64,000 bases of DNA, from NCBI RefSeq assembly GCF_016925615.1, contig NZ_CP070499.1:1116001-1180000 (forward strand), read 5' to 3'. Origin of the DNA: Natronosporangium hydrolyticum (GTDB lineage: Bacteria > Actinomycetota > Actinomycetes > Mycobacteriales > Micromonosporaceae). Both the position numbers and the translations under genes were made by a program. Position 1 is the first letter of the stretch; each line of letters begins with the position of its first letter. Below, one piece after another: positions 34,475 through 42,823 of the stretch. The notes below the pieces were generated by a model. The model was not told the DNA's origin. It ran no database searches and saw only the letters and a program-made list of their open reading frames with translations.

Positions 34475-35748
34475 GGCAGGACTCCACGGGAGTCCAGCGC
34501 ATCCTGGATCTGCTCCCGCAGCCGCTGCGCGGTCGCCGCCGGCTCGATCTCCGACGGCGGCGACAACGTCGTCGCGATCACCGTCGATACGTTCTGGTAC
34601 GCCGGCGTCAACGGCCGGTTCGAAGCATCCAGCAGCTCGTCGAGGATGACGTCGCGCATGGGGTACGCCTCCGCCAGCTCCGGCTCGTCGTAGACGCTCT
34701 CGATCGTCGGCGGCACCCCGTCGTTTACCGCGGAGAAGAGCTGATTCTCCGGATTACGCAGGCACAACGCGGCCTCGAACGCCTCCGCCGGGTACCGGGA
34801 GTAGGCGCTGACCGCCAGGTTGTAGCCGCCGGCGGTGACCCGCGCGGGCTGGTCCGGGTCGACCGCCGGGTACGGCGCCCAACCGACATCGGCGGCCAGC
34901 TCCGGGGCGTCCTCCTGCAGCGCCGGGTAGACGAACGGCCAGTTCAGCTGGAACGCGGCGTCGCCGGTCTGGAAGGCCAGCCGCGCCTCGTCCTCCATGG
35001 CGTTGCTGAACGCCGGACTGGTCACCCCGGCGGTGGCGAACCGCTGCAGCAGCTCCAGCGCCTGGACCGCCCCCTCGTCGACCACCGCCTCGGTGCCTTC
35101 TTCGTCGACGATCTCGCCGCCGGCCGAGGCGGTCAGGGTATTGAAGAGCACCACCAGGCCCTCGTACTGCGCACCCATGGTGATGATCTCGTACGGCTGG
35201 CCCTGGTCGCGTAGCTCCTGGGCGGCCTCGATCAGCTCGTCCCAAGTGGCGGGCGGCTCGTCGACCAGGTCGGTCCGGTACCAGAGCAGCTGCACGTTGG
35301 TGTTCTTCGGGGCGGCGTACAGCCGGTCCTCGTACCGGGCCGACTCCACCGCTGCCGGCAACGTGTCCTGCTCCGCCGCGGTCTGGTACTCACCGGTCCA
35401 CTCCCGGACCCACTCGGCGCTGGCGAACTCCTGGGTCCAGGTGACGTCGAGTCCGAGGACATCCATGTCGTTGTCTTCGGCGGCGAGCCGCCGGACCATC
35501 TGCACCCGTTGCTCGTCGGCGTCTCGGGGCAACACCTGATAGTTGATTCGGTAGCGGCCCTGGGCCGCTTCGTTGCAGGTCGCTACGACCTCGGGCAGAT
35601 TCTGCTCCGGGGCGTAGTAGAGGTTGATCACGGGCGGGCCGCCGGCGTCGGTGGCGCAGGCGGCGAGCGGCATCGCCACCCCGAGGGCGGTGAGCACCGC
35701 GGTCGCTCGGGCCCAGGCGCGGCGGTGGGGTCCTGGGCTGGTCGGCAT
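34471..35748 (-). CDS. lpqY: LpqY-like trehalose-binding lipoprotein
   Basis: The protein has 425 residues from the ATG at 35748 (GATGAGG upstream). A signal with lipobox PLAAC (Cys31) is followed by a type I sugar-binding fold. The region RYRINYQVLPRDADEQR and DMDVLGLDVTWTQEFA match LpqY of mycobacteria closely by eye. The order lpqY-sugA-sugB-sugC is also that of the mycobacterial trehalose recycling importer, so trehalose is the likely ligand, although other oligosaccharides remain possible. It is divergent from the second FHA protein across 205 bases that contain an AT-rich stretch near 35780. Confidence 0.85.
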   Translation of the reverse strand: MPTSPGPHRRAWARATAVLTALGVAMPLAACATDAGGPPVINLYYAPEQNLPEVVATCNEAAQGRYRINYQVLPRDADEQRVQMVRRLAAEDNDMDVLGLDVTWTQEFASAEWVREWTGEYQTAAEQDTLPAAVESARYEDRLYAAPKNTNVQLLWYRTDLVDEPPATWDELIEAAQELRDQGQPYEIITMGAQYEGLVVLFNTLTASAGGEIVDEEGTEAVVDEGAVQALELLQRFATAGVTSPAFSNAMEDEARLAFQTGDAAFQLNWPFVYPALQEDAPELAADVGWAPYPAVDPDQPARVTAGGYNLAVSAYSRYPAEAFEAALCLRNPENQLFSAVNDGVPPTIESVYDEPELAEAYPMRDVILDELLDASNRPLTPAYQNVSTVIATTLSPPSEIEPAATAQRLREQIQDALDSRGVLP

Positions 35749-35953
35749 AACCTCATCATTGCTGCTAAACCAGACTAACGATGATGTTTTCACAAAATTT
35801 TCGGAGAAGACTGCTAGGCTGCTGCGAGCTGTGTTACCGGCCGGCGGTCGTCGGTCACGGTGCCGATCCAGGGTCGGATCCGGCCATTGAAGAACTAGAA
35901 CGCCACGGACCGCCGCACACCACAGAATCCGGATTTGCCCTTATGGTGGGGGC

Positions 35954-37726
35954 GTGCGTTTCACAGTGACCCAGGTGATGGACGCGATCGAGCAGCGGCT
36001 GACCACCGACATCTGCGGGGCACAGGCCGTGGTCGATGTCGGGGCGGTGGTCCGACAGGTGGAGCTCGATCGTGGCCGCCCGGTGAACCTGGTGCGGATC
36101 GGCATGGTCGTGGACGCGCTGGCCCGGTATCTCATCGACGACGGCGCGATGCTCTACGGCGTGATCGAGCGGTCGCTCTTGTCGGAGCAGGGCTTCACCT
36201 CCAAGGAGCGGATGGTGCTCGGCCGGTGGGCAGACGACGGGCTGATCGAGGTCACCGCCGGGGCCGCCGATCGGGTCCTGGAGATCGCCAACCTCACGGG
36301 CCTGCCACTGATTCTGCTGGGTGCGCGACCGGTGCCGGCGGCGCAGTACGACTGGCTCGCCGACCCCGGCGGCCGAGTGCTGCGGGTGGTCCCCGGTAGC
36401 GGGGTCGCTTCGTTGGTCCCGCTGATCGGCACCGAGCAGGCCGAGCCGTCGCCATCGGCGGCCGTCGCTGCGGTCGGTCGGGCCGAGGTGCCCTCGCCTA
36501 CCGGCAGCGCCGACCCGGAGCCGGCTGAATCGGAGCCGGCCGCCCCGGAGCGCGCCAAGTCGGAAGCGGCTGCGCCGCCGACAGCCGCCACCACCACTAC
36601 GACCGCCGCCGTGCCCGCGGCGTCCGGGTCGACCTCGGCGGCGACCCTGGCATCGGCCGCCGCACCCGCGCCGCCCTCGGGCCTGCCGCTCGACCCGGTC
36701 GCCGACCGGGTGCCGGCGGCGGTCGGGGCGGTGACCGCGACGGTGACGCCGCCGGCCGGGGCGGCGACCGATGGTCAGACCACCGAGCGGACCGATGTCG
36801 AGGAATCGCCAGCGACCACCGAGGTGCCCGAGCCGGCGGAGGCCGCTCCCGCCCCGGCCCCGGAGTCCGCGGTGGCTACTGGCAACGCGGAGGCTACTGG
36901 CAACGCGGTGGCTACTGACAACGCGGAGGCTACTGACAACGCGGAGGCTACTGACAACGCGGAGGCTACTGACAACGCGGTGGGTACGCACGACGCGGCG
37001 ACGGAGCCGGAGCAGGTTGCGGCGCAGCCGCCGGGGACCGGCTTCGCAAGCGCGGTACCGGCAGTGAGAACCCGGATCTCCTGGCGCCGGTTCGGAACCG
37101 ATCCGGCGCACCCGGAATCGGTCGCAGCGGCGGTGCGTCGAGAGTGGCGTTGCCACTCCTTTGACTGTCCGGCCTTCGGCGAGCTCCGGCGGCGGGGCCA
37201 ACCGGCGCCGAAACTCGTCGGCGACACCGTCGTGTGCCCCCGCCACGATGAGCCGATGACGGAGCTCGGTCCGCGCCCGCCGGCATATTCAGTGTCGATC
37301 GTGGTCGAAGAGCTGCCGCGTCGCCGGTTGGTAGTCCGGGATGGGCACCCGGTGGCGGTCGGCAGCACCGACGATGAACCGGAGACGGTCTCGGTAGCGC
37401 CGTGGCTGCACCCGGCCGCCGCCGCCTGGGTCAGCCCGGTCCATGTCCGGTTGGAAGCGACCGAGGCGGGGTTGTCCGTCACCGACGTCAGCGACAACGG
37501 CACGCTGCTCTGGCAGCGAACCAGCCCGGACGATCCGGGCATCTCCCGACCGATGTTCGGGCAGGCCCACGTGTTGGGTCAGTGGGACAGCGTCGAGCTC
37601 TACACCGGTATCGAGCTGATGCGGGGTGACCACCGGCTGGGTGGCGTGTTGCACCAGCGCGAGTTCCGTTCGGTGCTGCTGGACGCGCCTACCGGGGCGT
37701 ACCACCAGATCAGCGACGGCTCCTAG
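35954..37726 (+). CDS. FHA-like/zinc-ribbon protein, paralogue 2, with hexapeptide repeats
   Basis: The 590-residue protein shares its N-terminal domain (1-130) and C-terminal half with the protein at 15467. Zinc-ribbon-like residues are Cys400, Cys405, Cys428 and His431. The FHA-like domain (about 445-555) keeps SPVH (494-497) and DNGT (514-517) but has GS (470-471) where FHA domains have the GR arginine. Between them lies a long Ala/Pro/Glu-rich linker (about 155-390) with seven hexapeptide repeats (307-348). The start is a GTG at 35954 with TGGGGG upstream. Loss of the arginine suggests it no longer binds phosphothreonine well. Confidence 0.82.
   Translation: MRFTVTQVMDAIEQRLTTDICGAQAVVDVGAVVRQVELDRGRPVNLVRIGMVVDALARYLIDDGAMLYGVIERSLLSEQGFTSKERMVLGRWADDGLIEVTAGAADRVLEIANLTGLPLILLGARPVPAAQYDWLADPGGRVLRVVPGSGVASLVPLIGTEQAEPSPSAAVAAVGRAEVPSPTGSADPEPAESEPAAPERAKSEAAAPPTAATTTTTAAVPAASGSTSAATLASAAAPAPPSGLPLDPVADRVPAAVGAVTATVTPPAGAATDGQTTERTDVEESPATTEVPEPAEAAPAPAPESAVATGNAEATGNAVATDNAEATDNAEATDNAEATDNAVGTHDAATEPEQVAAQPPGTGFASAVPAVRTRISWRRFGTDPAHPESVAAAVRREWRCHSFDCPAFGELRRRGQPAPKLVGDTVVCPRHDEPMTELGPRPPAYSVSIVVEELPRRRLVVRDGHPVAVGSTDDEPETVSVAPWLHPAAAAWVSPVHVRLEATEAGLSVTDVSDNGTLLWQRTSPDDPGISRPMFGQAHVLGQWDSVELYTGIELMRGDHRLGGVLHQREFRSVLLDAPTGAYHQISDGS
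36872..36997 (+). repeat. Seven 18-bp tandem repeats in the FHA paralogue
   Basis: The unit is GAGGCTACTGACAACGCG with GAG/GTG and GAC/GGC variants, seven times in frame. It encodes the hexapeptide [VE]AT[DG]NA at residues 307-348. Units 4-6 are identical, so the array has expanded recently. The repeats lie in the disordered linker. Confidence 0.9.
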
Positions 37727-37848
37727 ACCGCCGTCACCGGCTACACCTGCCGGCCATCGACCTAGCCCCACCGGGTGGGCTGCCGCTGTGTTGCAATGAC
37801 CTGCCGGTGGTTCCGGGCGTCGAGGTGGAGCAGAGGTGGCGAACCCGA

Positions 37849-38973
37849 ATGCTGACGTTCTTGGCTGACTTGTTCGTTCCGATGCTCGCGACCCTGGCGG
37901 CGTTGGTGCTCGTCTTCATCGGCCACCGCCTGTTGCGGTTCCTCGGTCGTCGCTCCACCCTCGCGCGTGACCTGGTGAGCCGTGCGTACCGCCCGGCGCA
38001 GGTGGCGGCGGCGTTGCTGGCCTGGTGGCTCACGCTGTGGCTGCTCGCCGACGAGCCGTGGCACGAGCCGGTGCTGCACGGTCTCCTGCTTGGGCTGATC
38101 GCGGCCGGGGGTTGGCTGGCGGTGGCGTTGCTGAACGTGCTGACCGACACCGCGCTGCGCCGGCTTCGGCTGGAGGGGCGGGATCCACTGGTCGCGAGGC
38201 GGATCCGGACCCGGCTCAAAGTGGCGCACCGGGTGACGCTCGCGGTGGTCTCCACGGTGGCGGGCGGCATCATGCTGATCACCTTCGAGAGTGTCCGCAC
38301 CGTCGGGGTGAGCCTGCTGGCGTCGGCCGGCCTGGTGGGTATCGTCGCGGCGCTCGCGGCGCAGAGCATGTTGAGCAACTTCTTCGCGGGGCTGCAGGTC
38401 GCGTTCGGCGACTCGCTGCGCCTCGACGATGTGGTGGTGGTCGAGGGGGAGTGGGGCTGGATCGAGGAGATCACCCTGCGGCACGTAGTCCTCAAGATCT
38501 GGGACGAGCGGCGGCTGATCCTGCCGACTTCGTACTTCACCACCACACCGTTCGAGAATTGGACCAAGTCGGAGCGGCAGCTGCTCGGTACGGTCGAGCT
38601 CGATGTGGACTGGTCGGTGCCGTTCGACGAGATGCGGGCGGAGTTACGCAGGGTCCTTTCGAACACGCCGTTATGGGATGGGCGGGAGTGCGGCCTGCAG
38701 GTGATCGACGGCACCGGCAACGCGGTACGGGTGCGGGCGCTGGTGAGCGCCCGGGACAGTTCGGCGCAGTGGCAGCTGCGGTGCCTGGTCCGGGAGCAGC
38801 TGATCGGGTGGCTGCAGCGGGTTCATCCGACCGCCCTGCCGCGGCTGCGGACCGATGTGGCGGCGACTGCGGTGCCGGAGGGCTCTGCCGTCCCCGGCGC
38901 CGGCGCCATCCTCAGGCAGCCGGGTGGGGCGGGCGCCGATGGCGCCCGCCCCGATCAGCGGTCGGTCAGGTAA
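37849..38973 (+). CDS. Mechanosensitive ion channel of the MscS family
   Basis: From the ATG at 37849 (AGAGGTGG upstream) the protein has 374 residues; a GTG at 37807 would add 14 residues without a ribosome site. Helices lie about residues 5-30, 50-70, 75-100 and 135-185. The pore helix region SAGLVGIVAALAAQSML is followed by the beta domain with DSLRLDDVVVVEG. MscS channels open under membrane tension to release solutes. The neighbouring osmoprotectant importer fits an osmotic-stress lifestyle. A 12-bp hairpin is encoded in its last 50 bases. Confidence 0.88.
   Translation: MLTFLADLFVPMLATLAALVLVFIGHRLLRFLGRRSTLARDLVSRAYRPAQVAAALLAWWLTLWLLADEPWHEPVLHGLLLGLIAAGGWLAVALLNVLTDTALRRLRLEGRDPLVARRIRTRLKVAHRVTLAVVSTVAGGIMLITFESVRTVGVSLLASAGLVGIVAALAAQSMLSNFFAGLQVAFGDSLRLDDVVVVEGEWGWIEEITLRHVVLKIWDERRLILPTSYFTTTPFENWTKSERQLLGTVELDVDWSVPFDEMRAELRRVLSNTPLWDGRECGLQVIDGTGNAVRVRALVSARDSSAQWQLRCLVREQLIGWLQRVHPTALPRLRTDVAATAVPEGSAVPGAGAILRQPGGAGADGARPDQRSVR
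38926..38952. terminator. 12-bp hairpin inside the end of the MscS gene
   Basis: GGGGCGGGCGCC and its exact complement surround a 3-base loop. It sits 21 bases before the MscS stop and 28 bases beyond the convergent protease stop, so it can end transcripts from both sides. Confidence 0.65.
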
Positions 38974-38979
38974 CCAGCG

Positions 38980-40131
38980 TCAGCCGGTGACCAGGGTCAA
39001 CCCGTAGGAGCTCAGCATCGGGTTGATCGGCTGGAAGAACGTCACGCCGCCCCAGGAGCAGTTCCCGGAGCCACCGGAGGTGACGCCCTGGGCGCTGATG
39101 CCGGAGGCCACGAACGAGCCGCCGGAGTCGCCCGGCTCGGCGCAGACGGTGGTCCGGGTCAGGCCGCTCACGCTGCCCTGGGCGTAGTTGACGGTCTGGT
39201 TGCGGTGGGTGATGTTGCCGCAGTGGGCGCCGGTGGTCGAACCAGACCGGCAGGTCGCCGCGCCGATAGCGGCCACCTGCGAGCTGCGGACCACCCAGTT
39301 GCTGCCGTTGTACTGAGTCACCCACGGCCGGGGCACCCAGTTGGTGTTGGCGGCGACGTAGCCGGCGTCGGAGCCGGGGAAGTTCGACCGCTGCACGGTG
39401 CCCATCGCGACCTGGTTGTGCCCGCGGACGCTGGTGCCGACACCGCCACAGTGGCCGGCGGTGACGAAGCCACGCGGCTGGACCGCGAAGCCGACCGAGC
39501 ACCGGCTGTTGCCCGGGTAGTAGGCCTGGCCGCCGATGATGTCGTACAGCAGCTCCGGGGCCTCGGAGGTGGTCTCCACCCGGACCGTCGCCGCGTCGAC
39601 CCCGGCCTCCTCGACCCAGGCTTCCGCCACGGCGTCGGCACCCGGCGCGGCCTGCACCACGACCTGGTTGGTGACGACATCGACGTGCCAGCCGTAGACC
39701 TCGCTAGCGTCTGGCGTGGTCACACCATCCAGCGTGGTCATCACCGAGTCGAGCTGCGCCTCGGTGTGGGTGACCAGCCGCGGCACCGCGCCCGCGGCCC
39801 GGACGGTGGTCGCCTCGGCCTGGTCGGTCACCGCCACCACGAGGTGGTCGCCGTCGATCCAGGCGCCGCCGATCGATTCGAGGCTGTCCCGGAGCTCCAC
39901 CTCGGTCTCGGTGGCGGCGAAGTCGAGCGCGAGCCGCTCCAGGGCGGCGTCGTTGCTCAGACCCAGGTCCCGTTCCATGGCGGCGAGCATGGTGGCGTCG
40001 CCGAGCGGGGCGTCGTCGGGGGCCGCGGCGCCGAGGCCCGGGCTGGCGGATGCGCCGGCCGGAGCCAACGCGGCCGCGATGCCCGCGGATAGCGCCACCG
40101 CAGCTAATCTAGACACTGTACGTCGGTCCAT
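38980..40131 (-). CDS. Secreted alpha-lytic-type serine protease, copy 1
   Basis: The 383-residue prepro-protease has a signal peptide (1-30) and an alpha-lytic-type prodomain (about 40-190). The mature S1-family domain runs from about residue 196 to 383. The catalytic triad is His227 (TAGHC), Asp255 (GSDAGY) and Ser336 (GDSGGS). Cysteine pairs 211/228, 294/304 and 330/358 fit the three disulfides of streptogrisin/NAPase-type enzymes. It degrades protein outside the cell. A paralogue of nearly equal length follows at 40364, with catalytic residues at the same positions. It converges with the MscS gene, 6 bases away. Confidence 0.94.
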   Translation of the reverse strand: MDRRTVSRLAAVALSAGIAAALAPAGASASPGLGAAAPDDAPLGDATMLAAMERDLGLSNDAALERLALDFAATETEVELRDSLESIGGAWIDGDHLVVAVTDQAEATTVRAAGAVPRLVTHTEAQLDSVMTTLDGVTTPDASEVYGWHVDVVTNQVVVQAAPGADAVAEAWVEEAGVDAATVRVETTSEAPELLYDIIGGQAYYPGNSRCSVGFAVQPRGFVTAGHCGGVGTSVRGHNQVAMGTVQRSNFPGSDAGYVAANTNWVPRPWVTQYNGSNWVVRSSQVAAIGAATCRSGSTTGAHCGNITHRNQTVNYAQGSVSGLTRTTVCAEPGDSGGSFVASGISAQGVTSGGSGNCSWGGVTFFQPINPMLSSYGLTLVTG

Positions 40132-40190
40132 ACTGGGGGTCTCCTTACAGGGGGAAAGTTAGGGAGTTCGACCTCCCCGGGGGTACTCGT

Positions 40191-40240
40191 ACGCTATGCG
40201 GGCCTGTCCGATCGGGGTACATACCGTTCGGGTCATACCG
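40191..40240 (-). promoter_or_regulatory. Upstream element of protease copy 1, shared with copy 2
   Basis: This block matches 41557-41606 in 36 of 50 ungapped positions. It lies 60 bases upstream of the protease start and, on the minus strand, contains CATAGCGT, a TANNNT-type -10. No good -35 was seen. Conservation outside the coding sequence implies a shared promoter or operator kept after duplication. Confidence 0.6.
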
Positions 40241-40271
40241 CGGCGACGCAGTAGCCGGTCCGCGTCCACAA

Positions 40272-40310
40272 CAGCGTGGCGGGGGCGGCTGCGCCGCCCC
40301 CGCCACGCTG
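40272..40310 (-). terminator. 18-bp perfect hairpin terminator of protease copy 2
   Basis: CAGCGTGGCGGGGGCGGC and its exact complement enclose a 3-base loop. It lies 54 bases downstream of the stop of copy 2 and upstream of the copy 1 promoter block, separating the two genes. Confidence 0.85.
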
Positions 40311-40328
40311 GTTAAACGGAGGAGTGTT

Positions 40329-40363
40329 CCCCAGTGTCTAGACCAATTATCTGGTCTCTGGGG
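40329..40363 (-). terminator. Bulged hairpin abutting the stop of protease copy 2
   Basis: CCCCAG and AGACCA on the left pair with TGGTCT and CTGGGG on the right, with a 5-base bulge (TGTCT) and a 6-base AT-rich loop. It starts right at the stop codon, so it may protect the 3' end or slow termination ahead of the stronger hairpin. Confidence 0.5.
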
Positions 40364-41512
40364 TTAACTGGTCACTAGCGACAATCCGTAGGCGCTGAGG
40401 ATCGGCTGCAATGGCTGGAAGAACGTGACGCCACCGGTGGAGCAGTTGCCGGAGCCGCCGGAGGTCACGCCCTGCGCCTGGCTGCCGGCGAGCCAGGAGC
40501 CGCCGGAGTCGCCGGGCTCAGCGCAGGCGGTGGTCCGGGTCAGTCCGGTCACGGTGCCTTCCGCGTAGTTGACGGTCTGGTTGAGGTGGGTGATCTCGCC
40601 GCAGTGCCAGCCGGTGGTGGATCCGGACCGGCACACCGCCGACCCGACCCCGGCGGCCTGGCCGCCCGCCACTGTGACCGCGCTGCCGTTGTACTGGTTG
40701 ACCAGCGGCTGCGTGCTCCAGTTGCTGTTCACCGAGACCCAGCCGTAGTCGTTGCCGGGGAAGCTGGAGCCCTGCACGGTGCCCTGGGCGGCGTTGTTGA
40801 ACCCGCTGGTGCTGGTGCCGACACCGCCACAGTGGCCGGCGGTGACGAAGCCAGCGGGGGCGACCGAGAAGCCGACCGAGCAGCGGCTGGCGCCCGGGTA
40901 ATAGGCATCGCCGCCGATCACGTCGTACAGCGGCTCCGGCGCCTCCTCGGTGGGCTCGACCGTTACCGCGTCGACCCCAGCCTCCTCGGCCCATGCGGTG
41001 GCCTCGGCGACCGCGTCCGGGGCGGCCTGCACCACCACCTGGTTGCTGGTGACCTCGACGTGCCACCCGTAGACCTCGTCGGCATCCGGGGTGGGTGCGG
41101 CGTCGAGGTCGGCCATCACGCTGTTCAGCTCGGCTTCGCTGTGGCTGACCAGTTGTGGCTCCCCGCCGGCGGCCCGCACCTGCTCGGCGCTGGCGTCGTC
41201 GGTGACCGCCACCACCAGCTGCTGGTCGTCGGTGACCCAACCGCCGGCGTAGCCGTCGGCCAGGTCGGAGGCGAGTTGTTCGAGGGTTTGGCTGGCTGCG
41301 AACTCGGTATCGAAGCGCTGCTGGGCCGCTCCGGCGGTGAGGCCCAGGTCGCGCTCGACCGCGGTGAGCATCTCGGGGGAGCCGGTGAAGGTGCCGGCCT
41401 CGTCGGCCGTGCCAGCCTCGGTGGCGCCAGCGGCTGCTGGGAGCAGTGCGGCCGCGAAGGCGGCCGAAACGGTAACTGCTCCGAGCCGTTTGGCGAATCT
41501 CTGGTCCATCAT
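40364..41512 (-). CDS. Secreted alpha-lytic-type serine protease, copy 2
   Basis: The 382-residue prepro-protease has a signal peptide (1-30), a prodomain (about 40-192) and an S1 domain with His227, Asp255 and Ser336. The disulfide cysteines 211/228, 294/304 and 330/358 are all kept. It is the tandem paralogue of the gene at 38980. The prodomains are less alike than the mature domains, as expected. Both mature enzymes have few Lys residues and an acidic surface, consistent with an alkaline or saline habitat. The second codon is also ATG (41509). Each copy has its own conserved upstream element and its own hairpin, so they are separate transcripts. Confidence 0.94.
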   Translation of the reverse strand: MMDQRFAKRLGAVTVSAAFAAALLPAAAGATEAGTADEAGTFTGSPEMLTAVERDLGLTAGAAQQRFDTEFAASQTLEQLASDLADGYAGGWVTDDQQLVVAVTDDASAEQVRAAGGEPQLVSHSEAELNSVMADLDAAPTPDADEVYGWHVEVTSNQVVVQAAPDAVAEATAWAEEAGVDAVTVEPTEEAPEPLYDVIGGDAYYPGASRCSVGFSVAPAGFVTAGHCGGVGTSTSGFNNAAQGTVQGSSFPGNDYGWVSVNSNWSTQPLVNQYNGSAVTVAGGQAAGVGSAVCRSGSTTGWHCGEITHLNQTVNYAEGTVTGLTRTTACAEPGDSGGSWLAGSQAQGVTSGGSGNCSTGGVTFFQPLQPILSAYGLSLVTS

Positions 41513-41556
41513 GGTCCCCTAACTGTTGACGAACGGTTGAACCGTGGGGTGACTTC

Positions 41557-41606
41557 ACGGTATGCAGGCATGGCTGATCGAGGGAGATACCACCCCGGTC
41601 ATATCA
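41557..41606 (-). promoter_or_regulatory. Upstream element of protease copy 2, shared with copy 1
   Basis: This is the partner of the block at 40191-40240 (36/50 identical). It lies 45 bases upstream of the start of copy 2 and contains CATACCGT on the minus strand at the matching place. Its last 3 bases reach into the 3' end of the LysR gene. Confidence 0.6.
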
Positions 41607-42614
41607 CTGAGTAGATAGTGGCTTAGCTGCGGCGAGTGGCTGTGCGCCGAACTGCGGCTGCCGCCTGAGCCACTCCGCGTAGCGGGGTAGTCGCTCAACG
41701 GCGTCCTGATAGGCCTCGACGGCGTAGTAGGCGATCCGGTCGGCGTGCTGCGAAGCCGGTGTCTCCGGGTGCCACCCGAGCAGATGTCGCCAGTGCAGCG
41801 GAGTGCCGGCGATCGGTACCGAGACCAGCCCGGGCGGTGGTCGGAAGCTCGACTGGCAGGGTGCGATCGCGGTGCCCGCCTCTACCAGCTCCACACAGGT
41901 GCGGACATCGCCCTCATACATGTCGCGGGCGGTGAAACCGGCCCGGGCGCAGGCGGCGGCGAAGCAGCTTCGGAAGCACCCGTCGCCGGGGGTCATCACC
42001 CAGGACGCGTCGGCGAGATCGCTGAGGTCGACTTCGCGCTGGCCGGCGAGTGGATGGTCCTCGGGCAGGAGGATGAAGACGGCGTCCACCGCGACGACGT
42101 GCCAGGCGAGGTCCCGTTCGGCGCCGGAGCCGAGGGCGGTCGGCGGCGAGGAGCTGCCGCAGGCGCCGACGAGGGCATAGTCGAGCCGGCCGGTAGCGAG
42201 CATCTCCGCTAGCTCGGAGGCCTCCCATGAGGTGTGTGTGGACAGTACGGCATCGGGGTACTCGGAGGTGAGCCGCTGCATCAATCCACTGAGGATCGGG
42301 CCGTTTACGGTGCCGATCCGGTAGGCCTTCATGGTCGTCGCGGCGGTGCTGGCGAGCCGGGCGGCCTCATCCTCCAGCCCTTGGATCGCGGGTAGCAGGA
42401 TCCGGGCTCGAGTGAGCATGAGTTCACCGAGCGGAGTAGGGCGGGCGCCGTGCCGGTCGCGTTCAAATAGTTGGCCGCCGATCGCCCGCTCGATCCGTTT
42501 AAGTTGGGCGGCCAAAGCAGGCTGCGCGAGCCCCAGCGCGGCGGCTGCCTTAGTGATGCTGCCGGTGTCCGCGATCGCGCACACGATCCGCAGATGCCGC
42601 AGCTCGAGCTTCAT
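41604..42614 (-). CDS. LysR-family transcriptional regulator
   Basis: The protein has 336 residues from the ATG at 42614. The winged helix-turn-helix (6-65) has TKAAAALGLAQPALAAQLKR, and the substrate-binding domain runs from about 90 to 310. An open extension of 21 codons is upstream but the conserved helix begins right after this ATG. Co-inducer is unknown. It ends 91 bases before the protease 2 start on the same strand and is divergent from the methyltransferase gene, which is the more usual target position of a LysR regulator. Confidence 0.9.
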   Translation of the reverse strand: MKLELRHLRIVCAIADTGSITKAAAALGLAQPALAAQLKRIERAIGGQLFERDRHGARPTPLGELMLTRARILLPAIQGLEDEAARLASTAATTMKAYRIGTVNGPILSGLMQRLTSEYPDAVLSTHTSWEASELAEMLATGRLDYALVGACGSSSPPTALGSGAERDLAWHVVAVDAVFILLPEDHPLAGQREVDLSDLADASWVMTPGDGCFRSCFAAACARAGFTARDMYEGDVRTCVELVEAGTAIAPCQSSFRPPPGLVSVPIAGTPLHWRHLLGWHPETPASQHADRIAYYAVEAYQDAVERLPRYAEWLRRQPQFGAQPLAAAKPLSTQ

Positions 42615-42823
42615 AGCGCGACGGTAGGACGAAAAGCCAAAACCCGGAAGACCTTCTGGTCGAGAAATATCGAACAACCGATGCTTGCGGGGCTGGTCGT
42701 GGTGGCATAGCGCGCTTAGCGGACATTTAGCTGTAGAGCACTGGTGACGATTCGTAATCGACCTTTGCCGACGCGCCGGCCCCGGGTTGTCGGACCCGTC
42801 GGCCGGTAACTAGCCTAAGACCT

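Noticed and set aside
36775-37542. Repetitive minus-strand frame (ALSVAS repeats)
   Set aside because: It is the complement of the 18-bp repeat in the FHA paralogue and has no independent support.
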